This document shows, piece after piece, positions 44,318 to 54,349 of a stretch of DNA of 64,000 bases; positions within the stretch are counted from its first letter, which is position 1; each line of letters begins with the position of its first letter. The notes beneath the pieces were generated by a model, which ran no database searches, had not been told where the DNA came from, and was given only the letters and a program-made list of their open reading frames with translations. This DNA comes from Notospermus geniculatus. Its lineage: Eukaryota > Nemertea > Pilidiophora > Heteronemertea > Lineidae. Position numbers and translations under genes: made by a program. The stretch lies in assembly GCA_002633025.1 (NCBI GenBank), contig NMRB01000960.1:89866-153865 (forward strand). The letters are read 5' to 3'.

Positions 44318-45298
44318 AAAAACATGACATAATTAAACTTCACTGTATATTTCATTGTTGCTTTTTATTCCAAGCTTCTTTGCAAAACCGGGGCAGCGTT
44401 CTCTTTCTCTGTCCTTGAAAGTCATCATCTCCCTACCCGCCTGTTATGCAAATTAGGTTCCAAGAGGTCAGCCTCACTTCGAATTTCCTCGCTGATTCAA
44501 CTTCCGTTCAGACTTGCACGACTTGCTGGTCAGCTGAGGTAAGAAAACACATTGATACACCAAGTTCATTGACCAATGTGTTTATTCTCATGTCGACTTC
44601 GTCACGGCCAACTGGGTAACCTGGTTCCCTGGGCTCCGTCGCTGGCACTGACTATTCGTGTAGCCTTCAAACTAGACCAAACACTGTCCTGATTAAAAAT
44701 ACTAGGACAAACGCAAGCAAATGCATATAGACTGTTACCTGGTCTTCTCCCAACCTTTTCGGCTTCGATCGTTAGACCCTGGATTCACTTCCAAGATTCT
44801 TGGCACCCCGTCCCCAGGCCCCAACGGTTATTTTAACCTCGGCTACAGTATTATAACGAATATTTTTTAATGAACTGTGTTACGAACATTTATGTCTATC
44901 ATCAGAAAGAATAATGTTTGCTATGATATGAAAAATAAAATAAAATAAACATATTGTAATCCATTTTCTTCAAATTTCAAATTGGGTATGACGTCAGACC
45001 GCGACCCAATCACAGACGAGGTATTCGATTGTGAAGCCAGGGCTTAACAAGCCAACGTTAAGCCCTGGGAACGAGGTTGGTCTTCTCCTGGGTAGTGTTC
45101 GGTCTACTGTAAAATGACGTCACTCTTCGGGAATCCGCCGTGTAGATAATTTGCTTTCACCGGTCTTCGAATGCAAGTTGCCCAGAAGACCGGGTACCAG
45201 TCTACCTTCGAACTCCGACTAGAATCGCCAGGCAGCGCTACCGTCTGACGCCCATGGAACCAGGTTACCAACAAGACGCTCCATCCCGTCGTCTTTAA
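44318..45298. other. Intergenic, nothing firm
   Basis: Contains a hairpin agggcttaacaagccaacgttaagccct-like inversion near 45037-45066. I see no gene or resolved element. Confidence 0.45.
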
Positions 45299-45475
45299 AC
45301 GCACAGTATGCACCGCTACTCACTCCCAGTTCGGCCGAAACATAGTGCAACCTCATTTTTACAGTGCGTGCGTAATGTATAATTACCATAGAACCACATA
45401 TTATAGCATTATCCTGCATCGAGGTTTGCGGAATCCCCAATGCTGCGTGTAAGTCTCGCGCAGCCAGCCGTTTCG
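45299..45475 (+). repeat. Dispersed repeat family E, copy 2
   Basis: Direct copy of 17288-17480. It is joined within about 15 bases to a fragment of element F (ctgtacaaagctcagttgtt onward, to about 45545), forming a chimeric repeat. Confidence 0.75.
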
Positions 45476-45825
45476 TTCCGCATCCCACTGTCCTGTACAA
45501 AGCTCAGTTGTTGCATCCATCGGCGTCCAATGTTGAAGTCAGTTCACAAAATTGAATATGCAAATTAAGTGGGGTCCCGCAGTCCGATTTTGTCGGATTT
45601 TGGATAAGATGTCCAAGGTGACCTAGTAAAAGATTTAAACCAAAAAACCTTCTGTTGCAATTTGTTCCCGGTTAATTCCTAGATTTACTGGACTAAAAGC
45701 CCAGAAGGCTCATTCAATCTTCAAGCATAAACCAGAAATTCAGTCTTCAAGCTTGACCTAAAGCATGGCACACATGTGCGACTATAATGGGGGCGACTAC
45801 CGATGCGACTACTACGCGTCGCATG

Positions 45826-46160
45826 CGATAATTACCTTTGAGGTCGGTCAGTGATGTCATCCGCGACATCACTGATCTTCCAATGAAGGATTTGTCGCAA
45901 ACGAGTCAACAAAAACTAAAAATATGTTCAGTCGCTTCTGTGGCCGCAAGGCCGGTCGCCTAGAAAATCGTTCTAAAAATCGCTCGTGTGCGGCAGGCTT
46001 AGTCGCATGCGATAATTACCTTTGAGTTTGACCAGTGATGTCATCCGCGACATCACTGATTTTCCAAGGAAGCATTTGTCGCAAACGAGTCAACAAAAAA
46101 TGTTCAGTCGCTGCTGTGGTCGCAAGGCCGGTCGCCTACAAAATCGCTCGAAAAAATCGC
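45826..46160 (+). repeat. Tandem duplication, two units of about 180 bp
   Basis: gcatgcgataattacctttg, gtgatgtcatccgcgacatc and ggccggtcgcctag/caaaatcg occur at about 45830-45980 and again at about 46013-46160. A further duplicated word, gtaactgagacgcaactgca, occurs near 46200 and 46506. Confidence 0.75.
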
Positions 46161-46539
46161 CAGTGTGCGCCATGCGTGACCCCGACTGATCCCGATCGTC
46201 GTAACTGAGACGCAACTGCAGTCATGTCACACCATATTTCCGGCTGATTTGTTCCACGCTGTCGTGCCTCATGCGGATGTCAGGTCACACTACGCTACGG
46301 AACAATCGGCATCAAGTGTCGCAATCATGGTCAGGTGACAAAAATGAAAATGTGAACGATCGTCGTGGAACAAGCAGCATCAGCGCGCAGGGAATCGCAA
46401 TCGTGTTCAGGTCACTAGCGACGCCTGTCGGGATGACACAGAAGTTAAATAGGTTCAACTCTTGCGATTTGTGATCTTTTGGATCGGCGACTGATCTCGA
46501 ACTCGTAACTGAGACGCAACTGCAGTCATGTTACACCAG

Positions 46540-46686
46540 ATCGGCGTGCTGACAAGGAAGTCGCACTGAATACTCCATTCGTCGCTGATTGGTCGAAATA
46601 AAATCCCATTAAAGTCCAATTTAAAATAAATTTATTTCGACCAATCAGCGATGAGAGAATATTCAGTCCGGCGTCCCCGTCAGCAT
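46540..46686. repeat. Palindromic MITE
   Basis: gctgattggtcgaaataaa is inverted as tttatttcgaccaatcagc, with outer tgctgac...gtcagca-type ends. It is intergenic. Confidence 0.65.
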
Positions 46687-46936
46687 AGCGGTTCCTGTGA
46701 AAATATGTTGACAATCTTGTACGAAAATTCGACAAATTCATCGGATAACACGTTTATACATGTATTAATTTGGAATAATCTTTTTGACACCAGGTTAGTG
46801 GTTTAGTGCATGTTCCTAGCTATCCATTGGTATCTAGAATGTCGCGATCGGTTGAATGGTTGCGGAGATCCAGTAGTCTTGAACGTTAGTTGGGGTGTTG
46901 ATATTTTTGGTGACTGGGAGGGGAATGTCGATGGTC

Positions 46937-46999
46937 GTCAGCTGCCCCTGCATTCAGAGAGACTTTAGTGAAAAGTCTCTCTGAATGCAGGACAGCTGA
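46937..46999. repeat. Short strong hairpin
   Basis: cctgcattcagagagactt is perfectly inverted as aagtctctctgaatgcagg around a 7-nt loop, with cagctg/cagctg outside. The stem is about 19 bp plus extensions. It is pre-miRNA-like in size but is more simply a tiny MITE. Confidence 0.6.
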
Positions 47000-47137
47000 C
47001 AGGGATCTGTGGTTATAAGTATTTATAAGCAAATGCAGATATGTAGGGAAAGGGAAGGGCTGGGGAGATATTCGTCCTGCGACTAAAAGTGTTCAGCAAA
47101 AAAAAATAAACAGAGAAACAGACACGCGAAAAAATCG

Positions 47138-47212
47138 CCTATCGCAAGGCTCGAACACGGCGCCCCAGATTCATAGCCGGACGCTCTACCGATGCGCCAG
47201 CCGGCCACGTCA
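47138..47212 (-). mobile_element. tRNA-like SINE head
   Basis: Minus strand: ggccggctggcgcatcggta, with A box TGGCGCATCGG, and B-box-like gtgttcgagccttg. Its 3' extension gcgattttttcgcg is not tRNA-like. It is a tRNA-derived SINE or pseudogene. Confidence 0.5.
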
Positions 47213-47635
47213 TGATAGTGACTGCTGAATAAATGTTTATAAATATATCCCAGCTACTCAACATATTTTTATGATGATAGAAAATGACGTCACAAATCAG
47301 AATAATCTTACAAAAATGGCATTTCACAACAACCACAGAGCAAGTCCCCAGCAAATTTGTCGGTATATCACTACATAATGTATCCATCTACGTTCACAGC
47401 CACTAAAAACGTGAACCAACCGTCCGGTATATTCCATCTGAACATTAGGTGCATATTTCCTATGAGTCCAATTCTATTGACTGACCCGTGACAAGTTTTT
47501 GGCTAGCTTCGCTGTTGACCGCTACGCGGCGCGTTGGGCCCTTGCGTCTAGCCATAAACATTGTGAAAATTTCACTTTTTGTCCTGCCAGTAGTTTTTAA
47601 AAGATGTGATTTTGGGGGGGGGTCGCGAGAAAAAA

Positions 47636-47935
47636 GGGCATTTCGGCCCTTTAGGGTCCTTTGATGGTGGAACTGTTGTGTTTTTCTGAAAGATGAGGAA
47701 TTTCTGAGTGGAAATAGCTGTGTTTCCCGCTCATAAGTGTCAGGGTTTTCTTGTGAGCGAGATTTGAAGTTAAAAACACCAATCTACCTGGGAGTTGGGG
47801 TTAGATCCCTTGTTATTATATATACATATTTCTGGGGTGTGCCGCCCAGGGGCCAGGGCATTGTCCGTGGGGGTGCTTTTGGACCTCGGAAACACCCACC
47901 ACCCCTGCCATGCATGCCTCTAGTCCCTGTGGATC
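47636..47935 (+). repeat. Dispersed repeat family I, copy 1
   Basis: About 300 bp (ggccctttagggtcctttga, gaggaatttctgagtggaaa, ccatgcatgcct) recurs at 55868-56165 in direct orientation with high similarity. Confidence 0.85.
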
Positions 47936-48436
47936 AACCAGTCAAACTCCTGTTGAGTTGAGCAATCAACTATATCATGTAGTATTACTAATACTATTAG
48001 TAATACTATTAGTAGCAATGAAAAATTTGTTCTTTTGTGCATAATGAAGCTTTTTACTCAAGAGGGGAGATGTAACAGAATAACCTACTCAGGTCATCTA
48101 GGCCTATAATCATATGCTAATTATAACTCCCATATTTGGTAATGTTCTAAATGTCCTAGATACTTATACTAATGCTGACGTCTTAACCAAGTAGTACCAT
48201 CCAAGACACACACCATGTAGCATCCCCACCATTAGAACAACATATTCATCTTTTTATTCATTAATCGGATTACAACAAGAAATACGACACCGAGTGTCAC
48301 TCAGGAGTCCTCAGTTATAAAGTTAATCTTGATCGCAATCATCAATGGTGGAATTAATTCTTCCCCGCAAAAGTCGTGCAGGAAAGAATGAAATGGTCCA
48401 TGGACCATGTGCTCACTGGGTTGGACAGAATAGTCT

Positions 48437-48560
48437 ATTGGGTCATATGAATAAAGACGAGCAAATGCTTTTACTTCACATTTGTACAGCATTGCCTAAC
48501 GCATTTGTATTGCAAAATTCAAGTAAAAGCATTTGCTACTCTTTATTCATATGACCCAAT
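48437..48560. repeat. MITE N, copy 2
   Basis: attgggtcatatgaataaag is perfectly inverted at the right as ctttattcatatgacccaat. Internal sequence is nearly identical to 42365-42486. Confidence 0.9.
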
Positions 48561-48574
48561 GACAGAGGGAGGAT

Positions 48575-49450
48575 GTCTGATCGGGCTGGAACTTCACATG
48601 CACATAAAGGGGGCCACATAGCACAATAGGAACGACTTCCCCAAAGTGCTCCAGAGTTACAGCACTTTGATGATTTTCGTGTTACGCCACCTGGCGGCCA
48701 TATTGGATATCCGATCGGGCCGAAACTTCACGTGGTCATAAAGGTCATCTGCAGGGGGCCACATAGCACATTGGAGCAGTTTGGGTTAAGGCGTTACAGC
48801 ACTTTGATGATATTTGGGTTACGCCACCTGGTGGCCATGTTTGAAGTCAAATCAGGCCGAAATTTGACATGCATGTAAAGGTCATATAGATGGAGGTAAA
48901 TATCAAATTTGAGCACTCTGCGTCAAGCCGTTCCCGAGTAATAGCACTTATTTGATTTTCCGGTTACGCCACCTGGCAGCCATACTGGACGTCCAATCGG
49001 GCCGAAATTTGGTATTTTTAAAGGTACCCCTCCAATGCATGTTTCTGCAAGATATGAAGTCACTCGGTGAAATAATGACAAACTGTGGCAGGTTCGTCAC
49101 TTTTGTCGAACTTTGACCTCTGTGACCTTGAAAAGTAGGTCAAATTAAAACCCCGTTATATATGTTATGTATCCTTATTAGCTACACCTATGATAGAAAT
49201 TTGGAGATGATCTAGTCATTAGTTCAGGAGTTACATGTATTGCACGTTTTGTGTTTATGGTTTTTGCCACCTGGAGGCCAAGCCAAGAATCGAATCGGAC
49301 CGAAACTTGGTGTCGTGGGTCATCTGACCTAGGGGTATATATGTACCAAGTTTCAGATCAATAGCTCCAGCGGTTACAAAATGTGCCCTGCTAACGGACG
49401 ACGACGACGGACGCTGCACGATTGTAATAGCTCACCCCAGTGAGCTAAAA
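48575..49450 (-). repeat. Family K copy with gtgagct terminus
   Basis: Contains repeated ttacgccacctgg.ggccat units (near 48682, 48825 and 48964). On the minus strand it begins with gtccgttagcagggcac, mirroring 60700-60750. It includes a perfect reverse AGGTCA-CAG-AGGTCA at 49114-49128. The right edge has caccccagtgagct. Confidence 0.75.
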
Positions 49451-49671
49451 AAGGGGATGTGATAGCACTGAGAATCCGCTGTAGGTCGATAACATACGGC
49501 AACTGTTTGTATGGAAGATCCTACTTTCACTTTATAATCATACTACGCATGTCATGAGACTGTCATATTGATTGGGTACCTTTATGGGCTGTTACATGTA
49601 TGTATATCCGCAAACAAGATGACATTGTAAATGTATATGGTTCCCGATGTACAGGTACTTCTACATAAACG

Positions 49672-49750
49672 GTACATTGATAGAGATCAAGATACACTGA
49701 TGGAGATAAGATACATTGATACAGATCATAATACATTGACAGAGGTTTAT
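49672..49750 (+). repeat. Short tandem repeat, ~26-bp units
   Basis: Variants of 'acattgatagagatcaagat' recur about three to four times (tacattgatacagatcataa, tacactgatggagataagat). Confidence 0.7.
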
Positions 49751-49799
49751 TGATGAATTACGATGAATCCCATGGAACTTGATTTCATGCCAATAACTC

Positions 49800-50600
49800 A
49801 TCCCATGGTTACCACAGGCAGCGATATTAAAAATTACCAAGTTTGATCTTGACCTTGACCTCTGATCATCGAGGTCGTTGCAGTTCGAAATAGGCATCAT
49901 CAATAACCTAAGTATGGGTGATACCATGTCTGTATCTCGACCACAGGCAGAGATATTTCATATTTTCGAGTTTGACTTTGGCCTTGACATCTGATCATCA
50001 AGGTCATTGCATAATCGAAATGGGCATCCTCAATAAGGCCCCAGTCACATATCCACTCCGGGGCCCGTACGGCGAGTAAAAACAGACATTTTGGCCAATT
50101 TCTACGGTGCCCAGTTTGATCCAGTCTAATTTTCACTTGTCCATTAAGGCGATTTCGGCATAATTCATCTGAGATCCCTGTTTCAGTCTCTAAAATCCAC
50201 TGCAAGCCGCTGGGTGGGGAAAATCGTACGGGGCCCGGTGGATTTGTGACCTAGGCTTAACCTAAAGCATGGGTCATATCATGTCTCTATCACTACCTTG
50301 ACCTCTCACACTGACCTTGACCTATGATCATCAAGGTGATTGCACAATCGAAATGGGCATCCTCAACAACCTAAGTATGGATGTTATCAGACCTCTACGG
50401 CTACCAGACAAAGATATTTCAAATTATCAAGTTTGACCTTGACCTTGACCTCTGATCATCAAGGTCATCCTCATCCTCGATAACCTAAGTATGGATGATA
50501 TCATGCCTCCACCTCTATCACGGGCAGAGATATTTCAAATTATCAAGTTTGATATACTAGTATCAAAATCTCATATCTCAATCACCCAGACACGCGAGTC
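49800..50600 (+). repeat. Degenerate tandem repeat family J with inserted MITE
   Basis: About five units, each with ttgaccttgacctctgatca, tcgaaatgggcatcctcaa, aacctaagtatggatgatat and gcagagatatttcaaatt. It is interrupted by the MITE at 50037-50256. The reverse-orientation relative is at 35180-35650. Confidence 0.75.
50037..50256. mobile_element. MITE inserted in family J array
   Basis: ggccccagtcacatatccac and ggggcccgtacg at the left are inverted as cgtacggggcccggtggatt and tgtgacctaggc at the right. The flanking J repeat phrase 'cctcaataa ... aacctaa' resumes after it. Confidence 0.75.
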
Positions 50601-50656
50601 TGAGAATTTTAACATAGATGTAGTCATGTCATTGGATAAGCAGGCATGAACTAATA

Positions 50657-50940
50657 CCTACCGCACACGAGTGCAATTTTGCCTCCAACTATGGAGATTT
50701 TAGCCTCCTACGTGCAAATGTCATCGTGTGCGGTGGTCGGAGGCAGAGGCGGAGACAGATGTTTTTGCCTCCAACGCAGATCAAACATGTTTGAAATGAC
50801 GTTACGCCGCATCTACAGGAGGCAAAATTGCAATCGTGTGCGGCGGCTGACGCACCGTGTGCGGTAACAGGAGGCTGAGACAAAAAACTCCTATGGAGGC
50901 AACGTCGGAGACAAAATTGCACTCGTGTGCGGCAGGTACA
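50657..50940. repeat. MITE with cctaccgcacacgagtg ends
   Basis: The left end tacctaccgcacacgagtgc and the right end gcactcgtgtgcggcaggta are inverted, followed by aattttg/caaaatt. Further internal copies of cgtgtgcgg (near 50727, 50836 and 50856) make it a multi-hairpin element. The word gtgtgcggcaggctta also ends other elements (near 45990 and 55020). Confidence 0.8.
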
Positions 50941-51473
50941 GTCATCAGCATTAGTTTGTATACACCTGTAATTTGGTTATATTTCAGCACCAAGAACACC
51001 AAATTCAACCGGGTTTGTTGCATGTGAAATTTAAATCCTTCTGGCAAATGTTCCCATTGATTTTAAAACTTTGCTTTTATGATGACATTATGCAATTTAC
51101 TTCTCAAAAAAAGGTAGAAAATCCAATTTTTTTATTCCCCATAAAATTCTTGATTTTCCTTCATTCCCTAGTGCATCTAACTGTTTTAAAATCATTGGTA
51201 AAAGTTTCATTCAAAAAATCGCCCTCGCTTTCAAGAAAAAATGACTTTTCCACAAAAAGCTTCTAGAGACACCTTCCATATCATTGACAATGTCCCTGTC
51301 AATATGACTCGGATACAATTTGGATGACAATAAAAGTGTCATGTGATATTCACATGTGTCAGAAGCACTAGGCCCCATTATCATGATTATGATGATGACA
51401 CAATGAGGTTTACTCTGCCAAGAAATAAAACCCATATGACGTATTGGTGGTTAGGGATGGTTACCACATCGAT

Positions 51474-51772
51474 NNNNNNNNNNNNNNNNNNNNNNNNNNN
51501 NNNNNNNNNNNNNNNNNNNNNNNNNNNNNNNNNNNNNNNNNNNNNNNNNNNNNNNNNNNNNNNNNNNNNNNNNNNNNNNNNNNNNNNNNNNNNNNNNNNN
51601 NNNNNNNNNNNNNNNNNNNNNNNNNNNNNNNNNNNNNNNNNNNNNNNNNNNNNNNNNNNNNNNNNNNNNNNNNNNNNNNNNNNNNNNNNNNNNNNNNNNN
51701 NNNNNNNNNNNNNNNNNNNNNNNNNNNNNNNNNNNNNNNNNNNNNNNNNNNNNNNNNNNNNNNNNNNNNNNN
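51474..51772. other. Assembly gap (299 N)
   Basis: Run of N in intergenic DNA. Confidence 0.99.
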
Positions 51773-52899
51773 CACACGTCTCACTTAGAAATGTCCTTGG
51801 AATTGTTTCACAAAGCTCCTGAAGGCTGTGAACAAGTGATTATTCTGGAATTAGGCCCAAAACATGAGCTCAAGCATGTTGGGAAGGCCACCGACACAGC
51901 CTGTTTAGGTGCTAGCAAGACTGTATAGTTGGGCCTGGCCTGTGTGCACAGTAGAGCAGACTACATTTAAGATCATAATAAAGACTAGTTAGAGGCAGGC
52001 ATATGGAGTGGTGTTTGTCAAACTGGCTTTCCCCAATAAATCTGTGTCCATCTCTGAGGCACACATTTCATGATAGGCTTTATGTGACATGTGTGAAGTG
52101 ATGGTCCTGTCCGTCTGTCCAATTCAGTTCATTTGTTGGCTACTGTATTAATTTAAAATATCTCCAGTCAGCCTTGCATGTGCCTAGTAGCTTCTTACAT
52201 TTATACCAACTTCCTCTCACTCCTCAATGCTGCTCTCGGATGACAGTTGGAGAGGCTGCACGAAAAAGATCCTGATACAAATAGGGATGGCTGATGTGGA
52301 AAGTTGTGACCTCCAACTCATCTTGATCCCTAGAGATCAAGTGTTAAGTTAATGGGAAATGAGTTGAAAAGTTCTGATCCTCAACACTGAGCTGGGATTG
52401 CGGTGTGACACCTGGTCTGATCCTAACACCAAACACCAGCTCTGACCAGTGATCACACCTGGATTAGGTGTGATCTCGGGATCACTCCTTGATCCTCTCA
52501 GCAGGTCACAGCTGGTGTGATCTAGGGTGTTAGGTGTCAGGATCAGTTGTTAGTGTGATCTTAACACTGGCTGTGACCTCACCCATTGCAGCAGCTAGCC
52601 TTTTTTAGTGTATACATTCACCTAGGGTTATCATTTTGCCCTTAGCAATGGTATTTATCGTAATTTGGCATCTCAGCTTTGCCAAGCGTATGTAACCGGA
52701 ACTTCCTCCCGTAGCTGAACGCCAATATTGATTGTGCACCGTGATAACTATGGGAGGTGTCATTTTGTTCGTAATGATCTTCTCTACACAAAAATCCTGC
52801 ACAAATTAAGATCCACTCAGTTACAGGGTCACCAGAGGCAATTTTAAACTCACTTTTTGGCACATATTCGGAGTTGCACATTCTTGGCTCCTTATACAC
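51773..52899. other. Intergenic, no gene recognised
   Basis: The only pattern noted is a cluster of gtgatc/gatcac words with alternating orientation at about 52390-52570. It looks like a decayed palindromic element. Confidence 0.45.
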
Positions 52900-53510
52900 A
52901 GAGAAAAAAATCGATCTCATCTCGAGATAAAATGATTCTCCAGCATACTCTTTTGTCCCTAAAATGAGTTTCTTTTGCTACTCGAACCCAGAATCAGTAC
53001 CAGTTTTCTAAGGCTGATGCCCTCTTGCATCTACTGGAGACAAATGCAACTGGAGTCTCATTCTGAAGTAGACACAAAATCTACTCATTTTGAGTTTTCT
53101 CAATTCTCCAGTCGATGGGACAGGGCATCAGCTGGAGCAAATTGGTGTCTGATTGTGGGGACAACTTAAGTCTTGGAAACAAATCGAGGGGAACCAAAAT
53201 CTGCTCATATGAGGAGCTCGGTGGTGTGGTGGTTCTGGTGTTCAACTTTCGATCAGAGGGTCCTGGGTTCGAAACCCACTGGGTGTGAAACGTTTTTTTT
53301 ATATATGGAGACATAACTTGTTTATTTGATTCGAGACAACAGACAATCCGGTGGAAACAGCTGAGAATCGATTTAACCAGTTGGAGACAATGTCATCTCA
53401 AGTGGAGACCCAGTTATGTCTATTCGAGTAGCAAAAGAAACTCATTTTAGGGACAGGAGTTGGAGATTCATTTTAGCTCGAGATGAGATCGATTTTTTTC
53501 TCTGTGTATA
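52900..53510. mobile_element. TIR element (~610 bp) carrying a SINE
   Basis: TIRs of about 85 bp: tacacagagaaaaaaatcga and tctcatctcgag, then aaaatgagtttcttttgcta with ctcga at the left, inverted at 53420-53508. A tRNA-like sequence sits inside (53213-53290). Confidence 0.85.
53213..53290 (+). mobile_element. tRNA-like SINE head inside TIR element
   Basis: gagctcggtggtgtggtggt, then a B-box-like gggttcgaaacccac, followed by gtgtgaaacg and a T-run. The acceptor stem does not pair. It is inserted in the 52900-53510 element. Confidence 0.6.
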
Positions 53511-54012
53511 TTCTTGATAATATCAATGGATATTAATATTGCAACGTTAAGTTATGCAAATAACATTGAACTGTATGTACAGGCGCTTGGTTGTCGATTT
53601 ATTATGCGCAGCTGTTTACATGCATGTAAACACCTCGTTTATTCCTTTAATTAGCGCGAACTGCTTTCGATATGCTCAGCCGATATCTCCACAGGTTCTC
53701 ACGTACACGTGCTTTCATTGGTGGAGAGCGAGGCGATGAGGCTACCACTCAACCAATCTGCGGTTGAATACACCACCTCGTCAGCAATGTAAAGCCGCGT
53801 GTGACTGTAGTTTATAGAAAATTCCCTCATATCAACGGCCTCATCCCTGCATACTGACACCAAACACCCAGGCAGGGTCGCATATTGTACATGTTGTACA
53901 TAACCTCGTCTGCAATCAAGGTGATCAAATCACACCGAAACCGATAAAATTTCATCCGCTCGAAAAACTGAAAGAAAAATAACGCCCCTGAGGAAGAATT
54001 GTAAAAAAACAC

Positions 54013-54349
54013 ATGGCGGACTCTTTGGCACGTTCATTCGTCTTCTTGGTTTGTCTAGCGTTGTTGAACGCCCATTCAGCGTTAAAATTGAGTAATGCTT
54101 ATTTTTACCTATCTTTACACGGTGATGAACAAGTTTCCGGACCGTTTCTCACGGAATATAACGGGATTACCTTTCTCTCATGTGGGATGGAATGTGTCAA
54201 TACTGAAAAGTGTTCCTCGTTTAATTACTTACGGGACCGACAGTTGTGTCAGTTGTCCAGCAACGTGTTCGACCCCTGTACGAACAACGTGAAGCTTGTG
54301 CTAAAACCAGGCGCGGAATACTATTCAAAAAATATCCCGCCAGTAAAAG
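54013..54349 (+). CDS. GON gene exon 1: signal peptide and PAN-like module
   Basis: ATG at 54013; donor gtaggt at 54350, exit phase 1. A hydrophobic leader covers residues 8-22. Six cysteines lie in a PAN/apple-like arrangement over residues 55-95. An in-frame acaca-atggcgg start context is favourable. Confidence 0.85.

Noticed and set aside
53213-53290. Functional tRNA gene
   Set aside because: A/B-box-like words exist but the acceptor and anticodon stems do not pair properly. The context is a repeat, so SINE head is the better reading. The same applies to 29975-30045, 47138-47212 and 6690-6772.
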